This document shows positions 6,261 through 10,918 of a stretch of DNA of 10,918 nt, in pieces (the stretch's first letter is position 1; the number at the start of each line of letters is the position of its first letter). The notes under the pieces were generated by a model. The model was not told the DNA's origin, did not search any database, and was given only the letters and a program-made list of their open reading frames with translations. This DNA is from RGIG2041 sp045532715 (GTDB taxonomy: Bacteria > Bacillota > Clostridia > UBA1381 > UMGS1253): positions 1-10,918 of the forward strand of contig JAZSGM010000085.1 of assembly GCA_045532715.1 (NCBI GenBank), written 5' to 3'. The translations under genes and the position numbers were made by a program.

Positions 6261-7080
6261 ATGCATGCATTGAAAAGAGTCTTTTGCAGAGTCTATCAAG
6301 CAGCATTTCGCGCGGCTTTGCCGGTGTTGCCGTACAGAGAGCCGCAGATTTTAAATGCTATTGAGGATATAGCTGAGGAAATTTGTAAGAATAAGTTAGA
6401 GAGCGCAATGCTTGTGACAGATGCGTTTTTGAAAAAATCCGGCGCAACCTTGCTGCTTGAAGAAGCTTTGGAGGCGTCGGGCATTGGTTTGGTTGTGTAT
6501 GATAAGACGAGAGCAAATCCGACGGTTGAAAATGTAGAAGAGGCGTTTTCGTTGTACGTTGCGCACAAGTGTGATTGCCTGATTGCTTTCGGCGGCGGCT
6601 CAGCAATGGATTGCGCTAAAGCGGTTGGTGCACGCGCGGCTTGTCCGAAACGCAGTCTGAACGGACTAAAAGGCAATTTGCGTATTTTCAGAAGGCTGCC
6701 GCCCTTATTTGCCGTACCGACAACGGCGGGAACCGGCAGTGAGGTGACTTTGACTGCAGTCATTACGGATGCGGCAAAAAAGTACAAATATACAATGAAT
6801 TCGTTTCCGCTGCTTCCGCGATATGCTGTGCTTGATGCAAAAGTGACCTATACGTTGCCGAAACACTTGACGGCAACAACGGGTATGGATGCGCTGACGC
6901 ATGCGGTAGAGGCTTATATAGGACGCTCTACGAGCAAGGAAACAAGAAGACATTCCGGTGATGGCAAAGCATGCGGATCGGGAAGGGAATCCTTTGTATC
7001 CCGTACCCATATTAATGGATGCAAGGCAGTTAGAGCGTTTTTGTTACGCGGTATTAGGAGGAGAAAATGGAGAAAATTAG
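6261..7080 (+). pseudogene. Iron-containing alcohol dehydrogenase, internally deleted and frameshifted
   Basis: The first 230 codons (6261-6950) are a good group III iron-dependent alcohol dehydrogenase: FGGGSAMDCAKAVGA (110-124) for NAD(P) binding, PTTAGTGSEVT (153-163), and GMDALTHAVEAYIGRST (208-224), with Asp210 and His214 as two of the four metal ligands. After SKETRR (225-230) this frame gives 45 unrelated residues and stops at 7088. The true C-terminus lies in another frame from about 6946: EDIPVMAKHADREGNPLYPV through PILMDARQLERFCYAVLGG, ending at a stop at 7078-7080. Compared with the family's length of about 385-400 residues, roughly 120-135 codons are missing from the middle. That segment carries the other two metal-binding histidines (family motif HAxAHxLGxxxxxPHG), so an active enzyme is not expected. 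The start has AGAGGGA about 8 bases upstream and lies 2 bases after marR. Such enzymes reduce aldehydes to alcohols with NAD(P)H. Confidence 0.9.
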
Positions 7081-7903
7081 AATTGTAGCGGATTCGGCTG
7101 CTGACATGCTTTGCGGCGAAGCGGCAGAATTTATGAGTGTGCCGATGAAGCTGATTACAGATGAAAAAGAATTTGTCGATGACGCAGCGCTGGATGTGGA
7201 TACAATGGCGGCATACTTTGCCGACTATAAGGGCAAAAGCAAGAGCTCGTGTCCGAATGTTTCGGATTGGATTGAAGCTTTCGGCGACGCGAAGTATGTA
7301 ATTTGTGTCACAATAACGAGCAATCTTTCCGGTAGCTATAACGCTGCCTGTACAGCAAAGCGAATTTATGAATCGGAGCACGAGGGTAGACAGGTATTTG
7401 TTTTAGATACATTAACTGCCGGACCTGAAATGAAGCTTGCGGTTGAAAAACTGCAGAGCTATATAAAGGAAGGGATGCCTTTTGCACAGGTTTGCAGTAA
7501 AATTCAGGAATATATCAAAACCACCGGCCTTTTGTTTATGCTCAAAACCATGAAAAATCTGGCAAACAACGGCAGAGTATCGCCAATCGTTGCCGGTATT
7601 GCCGGACTGGTCGGTATCCACGTTGTCGGAAGAGCAAGCGAGCAGGGTGACCTGGAGCCTTTAAACAAGTGTCGCGGCGAAAAGAAAGCGCTCGAGGCGA
7701 TAGTAAAGCGCCTGCGGGAGGAATGTTTGCATAAAGGTGAGGTGCGTATTGCGCACTGCAATAACCTTGCAGCGGCAGAGGCGCTGAAGGCGCGGATTGC
7801 CGATTGCTTGCCGACGGTACAAACCGTGATTTATAAATGCAGAGGTCTTTGCAGCTTTTATGCGGAGCAGGGCGGGCTTCTGGTCGGATATGAAAGAGGG
7901 TAA
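7067..7903 (+). CDS. degV: DegV family protein (FakB-like fatty acid-binding protein)
   Basis: The 278-residue protein has the standard DegV length and motifs: IRIVADSAADM (4-14), SSCPNVSDW (60-68), TITSNLSGSYNAA (82-94), NLANNGRVSP (164-173), HCNNLAAAEAL (230-240) and GLCSFYAEQGGLLVGY (260-275). DegV/FakB proteins hold one fatty acid in a buried tunnel and present it to the kinase FakA, giving acyl-phosphate for phospholipid synthesis; that partner is not in this window. The central segment GLVGIHVVGRASEQGDLEPL (180-199) differs from the common NIKPIL-type sequence, so it may bind a different lipid. The ATG has GGAGGAG (7057-7063) close upstream. The start overlaps the original end of the alcohol dehydrogenase frame by 14 bases, which suggests translational coupling. 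The stop overlaps the TAATG at the next gene. Family assignment is firm; ligand and role in this operon are inferred. Confidence 0.93.
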   Translation: MEKIRIVADSAADMLCGEAAEFMSVPMKLITDEKEFVDDAALDVDTMAAYFADYKGKSKSSCPNVSDWIEAFGDAKYVICVTITSNLSGSYNAACTAKRIYESEHEGRQVFVLDTLTAGPEMKLAVEKLQSYIKEGMPFAQVCSKIQEYIKTTGLLFMLKTMKNLANNGRVSPIVAGIAGLVGIHVVGRASEQGDLEPLNKCRGEKKALEAIVKRLREECLHKGEVRIAHCNNLAAAEALKARIADCLPTVQTVIYKCRGLCSFYAEQGGLLVGYERG

Positions 7904-7908
7904 TGCAT

Positions 7909-9282
7909 ATGCGTATTGAAGAGATTTTGCAGAAGCAGCGTGCGTTTTTCAAATCAGGGAAAACACTGCCGGTGCCTTATCGCATAGAGATGCTTAAAAG
8001 GCTCTATAAAGCGGTTAAGGCGCATGAGCAGCTGCTGAGTGCAGCGCTGCAAGCGGATTTGGGTAAAAGTGATTTTGAAGGTTTTATGTGTGAGGTTGGT
8101 CTTTCACTTGCTGAAATCAGTTATATGATTAAGCATGTAAAGCGCTTTGCCAAGGAAAAGACGGTATATACACCACTTGCACAGTTTGCTTCCAGGAGCT
8201 TTCAAAAGCCTTCGCCGTACGGAAATGTGCTGATTATGAGTCCGTGGAATTACCCGGTTCTTTTGACGCTTGATCCGCTTGCGGATGCAATTGCGGCAGG
8301 CAATACCGTTGTATTAAAGCCGAGTGCTTATTCACCGCAGACAAGTCAGGTGCTTGAAAAGATCATCACGCAAACCTTTGCACCGGAATATGTGGCAGTG
8401 GTAACGGGCGGCAGACAGGAGAATGCGGATTTGCTGAATCAAAAGTTTGATTTGGTGTTCTTTACCGGCAGTCAGAATGTCGGCAGAGAGGTGTTGCGCA
8501 AATGTGCAGAGCATTTAACACCGGCAGTGCTGGAACTTGGCGGTAAGAGTCCATGTATTGTCGACAGCAGCGCAAATATAAAGCTTGCGGCAAAGCGCAT
8601 TGTTTTTGGTAAGTATTTAAATTGCGGTCAAACCTGTGTTGCACCGGATTATATTTTGTGTGATGCAGCGGTCAAGGATGCGCTTGTGGATGAACTGAAA
8701 AAGCAAATTCGAACACAATACGGCGCGCTGCCGTTTTGCAATCCGGATTACGGTAAAATTGTCAATGTGCGTCATTTCGAGCGACTTTGCAGTTTGATAG
8801 ATGAAGCCAAGGTAACTTATGGTGGTAAGACAAATGCGGAAAGCTTGCAAATTGAACCGACGGTGATGGCGGATGTTACGTTTGATGATGCGGTTATGGG
8901 TGAAGAAATCTTTGGTCCGATTCTGCCGGTCCTGACTTATGAAAAGTTTGAAGAGGTATTTGAAATTCTGGCAGATAAACAAAAACCACTTGCATTGTAT
9001 ATTTTTTCGGAAAATAAAAAACACATCCGCGATGCACTTGAAAAATTATCCTTTGGCGGCGGATGTGTCAACGATGTGGTCATTCATCTGGCAACGAGTG
9101 AGATGGGCTTTGGCGGTGTAGGAGAAAGCGGTATGGGTACATATCACGGCAAACTTGGTTTTGATGCATTTTCGCACACAAAAAGTATTGTGGATAAAAA
9201 AACCTTTATGGATTTACCAATGCGATATCAGCCGTATAACAGAGGTGTTTACGGAAAGCTTTTGCGGATGTTTTTGCGTTGA
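7909..9282 (+). CDS. Aldehyde dehydrogenase, NAD(P)-dependent, class 3-like
   Basis: The protein has 457 residues, the short length typical of class 3/YwdH/fatty-aldehyde dehydrogenases, which oxidise aldehydes to acids. Numbered from the ATG at 7909, motifs are IMSPWNYPVLLTLDPLADAI (109-128), FFTGSQNVGREVL (184-196), LELGGKSPCIVD (208-219, Glu209 general base), NCGQTCVAPDY (238-248, Cys243 nucleophile), EEIFGPILPV (332-341) and FGGVGESGMGTYHGK (401-415). All catalytic residues are present. The start at 7909 is preferred because GAGGG (7896-7900) is 8 bases upstream. The ATG at 7903 overlaps the degV stop but would leave only a 2-base spacing. The C-terminal tail (RYQPYNRGVYGKLLRMFLR) has the basic/hydrophobic character of class 3 enzymes that associate with membranes, although no clear membrane helix follows. 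This is the last gene of the operon. A fatty aldehyde substrate is inferred from class and the DegV neighbour. Confidence 0.94.
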   Translation: MRIEEILQKQRAFFKSGKTLPVPYRIEMLKRLYKAVKAHEQLLSAALQADLGKSDFEGFMCEVGLSLAEISYMIKHVKRFAKEKTVYTPLAQFASRSFQKPSPYGNVLIMSPWNYPVLLTLDPLADAIAAGNTVVLKPSAYSPQTSQVLEKIITQTFAPEYVAVVTGGRQENADLLNQKFDLVFFTGSQNVGREVLRKCAEHLTPAVLELGGKSPCIVDSSANIKLAAKRIVFGKYLNCGQTCVAPDYILCDAAVKDALVDELKKQIRTQYGALPFCNPDYGKIVNVRHFERLCSLIDEAKVTYGGKTNAESLQIEPTVMADVTFDDAVMGEEIFGPILPVLTYEKFEEVFEILADKQKPLALYIFSENKKHIRDALEKLSFGGGCVNDVVIHLATSEMGFGGVGESGMGTYHGKLGFDAFSHTKSIVDKKTFMDLPMRYQPYNRGVYGKLLRMFLR

Positions 9283-9291
9283 GTCTAAAAT

Positions 9292-9333
9292 AAAAGAGGC
9301 GGGTGTACGAAGTTCGTACGCCTGCCTCTTTTT
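9292..9333 (+). terminator. Strong terminator ending the marR operon
   Basis: A stem of about 18-19 bp (9292-9310 with 9314-9332, two G-T pairs, AGAGGC at the base) closes on a 3-base loop and ends in a T run. It begins 9 bases after the aldehyde dehydrogenase stop codon. Confidence 0.92.
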
Positions 9334-9342
9334 ATGATAGTT

Positions 9343-9366
9343 GTATATGCAGTAAATGCAGTATAC
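9343..9366. repeat. Short combined direct and inverted repeat
   Basis: ATGCAGTA occurs twice, at 9347-9354 and 9356-9363, one base apart. The same bases also form an inverted repeat: GTATATGCA (9343-9351) pairs with TGCAGTATAC (9357-9366) with one bulged G. It could be an RNA hairpin or a protein-binding site; no function is assigned. Confidence 0.55.
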
Positions 9367-9383
9367 TTCTATCAGCACAAAAC

Positions 9384-9414
9384 AAAACCCCCCAATGTCG
9401 AATTCGAGGGTTTT
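9384..9414. terminator. Second, terminator-like hairpin
   Basis: AAAACCC (9384-9390) pairs with GGGTTTT (9408-9414). The loop contains the 10-base palindrome TCGAATTCGA (9398-9407). Read on the minus strand the right-hand flank is T-rich (GGGTTTTGTTTTG), and on the plus strand the flank is TTTTATTG. It may be a back-up bidirectional terminator, weaker than the one at 9292. Confidence 0.5.
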
Positions 9415-9642
9415 ATTGTGACACCTGTTTTTGGAGTGCTTGTTTATTTTACTATAACAAAATTCGTCTGTCTATTGACATTTTCAACAAGAAAAAAATA
9501 AATATTTGGTAAAGTTGCAATAAAAGAAATCTATTGCTGTTTTTGGGGGCGAAATGCTATTGTGGTTGTGCGGAAAACAGATACTAAATGTTGTATTTCA
9601 GATGAAACTACCGATGAAATGATGATTTTATAATTTGCGGCA

Positions 9643-9678
9643 AAATGCACAAAAACTACGTTGAAATTTGTGCGATTT
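9643..9678. repeat. Inverted repeat upstream of the nrdD promoter
   Basis: GCACAAA (9647-9653) and TTTGTGC (9667-9673) form a 7-bp perfect stem. With one bulged G this extends to 11 bp (AAAT with ATTT). The right arm is part of TTGAAATTTGTGCG (9661-9674), which recurs with small changes as TTGAAATTTAATGCG at the nrdD -35 (9698-9712). The role is unknown; it may bind a regulator. Confidence 0.5.
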
Positions 9679-9697
9679 GTTATTTTGATGAATAGGC

Positions 9698-9726
9698 TTG
9701 AAATTTAATGCGTATTACAGTATAAT
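9698..9726 (+). promoter_or_regulatory. Promoter of nrdD
   Basis: TTGAAA (9698-9703, 5 of 6) and a perfect TATAAT (9721-9726) are 17 bp apart. Transcription should start near 9733, giving a leader of about 80 nt. The -10 and start region overlap the left candidate NrdR box. Confidence 0.85.
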
Positions 9727-9740
9727 AGCATATACAGCGC
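9725..9740. promoter_or_regulatory. Candidate NrdR box 1 (weak)
   Basis: The 16 bases ATAGCATATACAGCGC match the NrdR consensus acaCwAtATaTwGtgt at 10 positions, including the central AtATa and the G of the right half. It overlaps the -10 and transcription start of nrdD. On its own it would not be called; it is listed for its 42-bp centre-to-centre spacing to box 2. Confidence 0.35.
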
Positions 9741-9766
9741 AATTCTTTGGCAAAAGACAAAAAGTA

Positions 9767-9782
9767 TACCCATATATAGTGT
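9767..9782. promoter_or_regulatory. Candidate NrdR box 2
   Basis: TACCCATATATAGTGT matches the NrdR consensus acaCwAtATaTwGtgt at 12 of 16 positions. The right half (ATATATAGTGT) is perfect and the left half is degenerate. NrdR is the ATP-cone repressor of ribonucleotide reductase genes and normally binds two boxes an integral number of helical turns apart. The gene 30 bases downstream is nrdD. Confidence 0.55.
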
Positions 9783-9812
9783 TTGATGATTTTACGAAGG
9801 AAGGTGGATTGT

Positions 9813-10918
9813 ATGATTAATATTATAAAAAAAGACGGAACTGCTGAGGAATACAATGTTGAGAAGGTAATCACCGCCGTGCAAAAATCGGCATTTCGTG
9901 CATTGGTTACATTTTCGGAGGAGGATTTGCGTAAAATCTGCGTGTTTGTGGACAGTCGTGTTCAAAACCTTGCAAAGAATGAGATCCACATTTCTGAAAT
10001 GCATAATATTGTGGAGGGAGCACTGGATCTGGTGAACCCGGTTGTTGCGAAAAGCTATCGTGACTATCGCAATTATAAGCAGGACTTCGTACATATGCTT
10101 GACGAGGTATATCGAAAGAGTCAGGCAATCATGTATATTGGCGATAAGGAGAATTCCAATTCGGATTCTGCGCTTGTTTCGACGAAGCGTTCGCTGATTT
10201 TCAATCAGCTTAATAAGGCGCTTTATCAGAAGTTTTTTATGACGGTGGAGGAGTTGCAGGCTTGCCGCGAGGGCTACATTTATGTGCATGATATGTCCGC
10301 GCGCCGCGATACGATGAACTGCTGCTTGTTTGATGTAAAGCACGTTTTAGAGGGCGGCTTTGAAATGGGTAACCTCTGGTACAATGAACCGAAAACACTC
10401 GATGTTGCCTTTGATGTCATCGGTGATATTGTGCTTTCAGCCGCAAGTCAGCAGTACGGCGGCTTTACGGTGCCTGAGGTGGATAAGATTTTAGCACCGT
10501 ATGCTGAAAAATCCTATAAAAAATTCTATGACAGATATATTGAGCTTGGCTTGGATGAAGAAAAAGCCGAGGCGGAAGCAGATAAGGATATTACCAATGA
10601 TTTTCTGCAGGGCTTCCAGGGGTGGGAGTATAAGTTTAATACGGTTGCTTCCAGCCGTGGAGACTATCCGTTTATTACGGTTACTGCAGGAACAGCAACT
10701 GGTCGTTTTGCAAAGCTTGCTACGATCACAATGTTGAATGTCCGTAGAAAAGGACAGGGGAAGGCAGAGTGTAAGAAACCGGTTTTATTCCCGAAGATTG
10801 TCTTTTTGTATGATGAGAATCTGCATGGACCGGGGAAGGAACTGGAAGATGTATTTGAAGCAGGCGTAAAGTGTTCGGCTAAGACCATGTATCCGGACTG
10901 GTTGTCTTTAACAGGAAA
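9813..10918 (+). CDS. nrdD: Anaerobic ribonucleoside-triphosphate reductase, 3' end beyond the window
   Basis: The frame is open from the ATG to the window end: 368 codons plus two bases, about half of the usual 700-780 residues. NrdD converts ribonucleoside triphosphates to deoxy forms with a glycyl radical installed by NrdG, and works only without oxygen. Residues 1 to about 95 are an ATP-cone (IIKKDGTAEEYNVEKVITAV at 4-23), the allosteric activity domain. The catalytic domain shows GYIYVHDMSARRDTMNCCLF (154-173), SQQYGGFTVP (212-221), KFNTVASSRGDYPFITVT (274-291), KGQGKAECKKPVLFPKIVFL (313-332) and CSAKTMYPDWLSLTG (354-368). The C-terminal Gly-radical site and zinc cysteines lie beyond the window. 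AAGGTGG (9801-9807) is 5 bases before the ATG. Regulation by NrdR is suggested by the boxes upstream. Confidence 0.95.
   Translation, partial: MINIIKKDGTAEEYNVEKVITAVQKSAFRALVTFSEEDLRKICVFVDSRVQNLAKNEIHISEMHNIVEGALDLVNPVVAKSYRDYRNYKQDFVHMLDEVYRKSQAIMYIGDKENSNSDSALVSTKRSLIFNQLNKALYQKFFMTVEELQACREGYIYVHDMSARRDTMNCCLFDVKHVLEGGFEMGNLWYNEPKTLDVAFDVIGDIVLSAASQQYGGFTVPEVDKILAPYAEKSYKKFYDRYIELGLDEEKAEAEADKDITNDFLQGFQGWEYKFNTVASSRGDYPFITVTAGTATGRFAKLATITMLNVRRKGQGKAECKKPVLFPKIVFLYDENLHGPGKELEDVFEAGVKCSAKTMYPDWLSLTG

Larger units (their letters stand above)
9334..9660. other. AT-rich intergenic stretch with two further hairpins, no convincing gene
   Basis: After the operon terminator come a repeat cluster at 9343-9366 and a terminator-like hairpin at 9384-9414, each listed separately. 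A TTGACA at 9475-9480 has no good -10 partner (TAAATA with an 18-bp spacer). A small ORF of 22 codons (9554-9622) follows a G run, but has no conserved feature. A weak hairpin GCAATA/TATTGC (9517-9522 with 9532-9537) is followed by TGTTTTT. None of these is strong enough to call a gene, and the stretch is best described as the non-coding gap before nrdD. Confidence 0.5.

Noticed and set aside
6951..7088. The 45-residue tail of the frame-3 alcohol dehydrogenase reading as a new C-terminal domain
   Set aside because: The same bases encode the family's real C-terminus in another frame, so the tail is a frameshift product.
9398..9407. 10-base palindrome TCGAATTCGA as a regulatory site
   Set aside because: It lies in the loop of a terminator-like hairpin, and a palindrome of this length can arise by chance. 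It is kept only as part of the hairpin description.
9303..9512. 69-codon plus-strand frame after the aldehyde dehydrogenase
   Set aside because: It starts inside the operon terminator stem, runs through the second and third hairpins, has no ribosome binding site and shows no protein-like features.
1..10918. CRISPR array, insertion sequence, phage or toxin-antitoxin system
   Set aside because: No regularly spaced repeats, transposase, integrase, phage gene or small paired toxin/antitoxin frames were seen on either strand.

Overview
The window looks like chromosomal DNA of an anaerobic, low-to-moderate-GC Gram-positive bacterium, most likely a gut-type member of the Clostridia. The evidence is the strong AGGAGG-type ribosome binding sites, canonical TTGACA/TATAAT promoters (several with an extended -10), stem plus T-run terminators, an oxygen-independent class III ribonucleotide reductase (nrdD), an iron-type alcohol dehydrogenase, and a single-chain clostridial-type glutamate synthase small subunit/NfnB-like protein. 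No phage, insertion sequence, plasmid or CRISPR signal was seen. No species is named because no search could be run.

Layout. (1) 1-843: 3' part of a gltA/nfnB-type flavoprotein, closed by a terminator. (2) 977-3160: a monocistronic GH36 alpha-galactosidase with its own promoter; a perfect 15-bp hairpin (3163-3196) separates it from the convergent trhA/hemolysin III gene (3198-3860, minus). (3) trhA and rsuA (16S rRNA pseudouridine synthase, 4023-4736) are divergent, each with an extended -10 promoter in the shared gap. (4) tRNA-Leu(UAA) at 4802-4890, followed after a leaky-looking hairpin by an unrecognised membrane protein gene (4948-5679) that has no visible promoter of its own. (5) 5688-9333: a self-contained operon. 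A MarR repressor gene sits behind a promoter flanked by two inverted-repeat operators, then come a broken iron-containing alcohol dehydrogenase, a DegV/FakB-type fatty-acid-binding protein and a class-3-like (fatty) aldehyde dehydrogenase, then a strong terminator. (6) 9334-9812: an AT-rich gap with two further hairpins, a repeat cluster, and the nrdD promoter with two candidate NrdR boxes 42 bp apart. (7) 9813-10918: 5' half of nrdD.

Most notable points. The alcohol dehydrogenase gene carries an internal deletion: its N-terminal 230 codons are intact, and its last 43 or so codons are present in another frame directly after. The missing middle should hold two of the four metal-binding histidines. 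The junction still lets ribosomes terminate just past the degV start, so translational coupling may survive. The operon (alcohol dehydrogenase, DegV, aldehyde dehydrogenase under a MarR repressor) suggests a fatty-aldehyde/fatty-acid handling unit; this is inference. The orphan membrane protein downstream of tRNA-Leu is the least explained gene.
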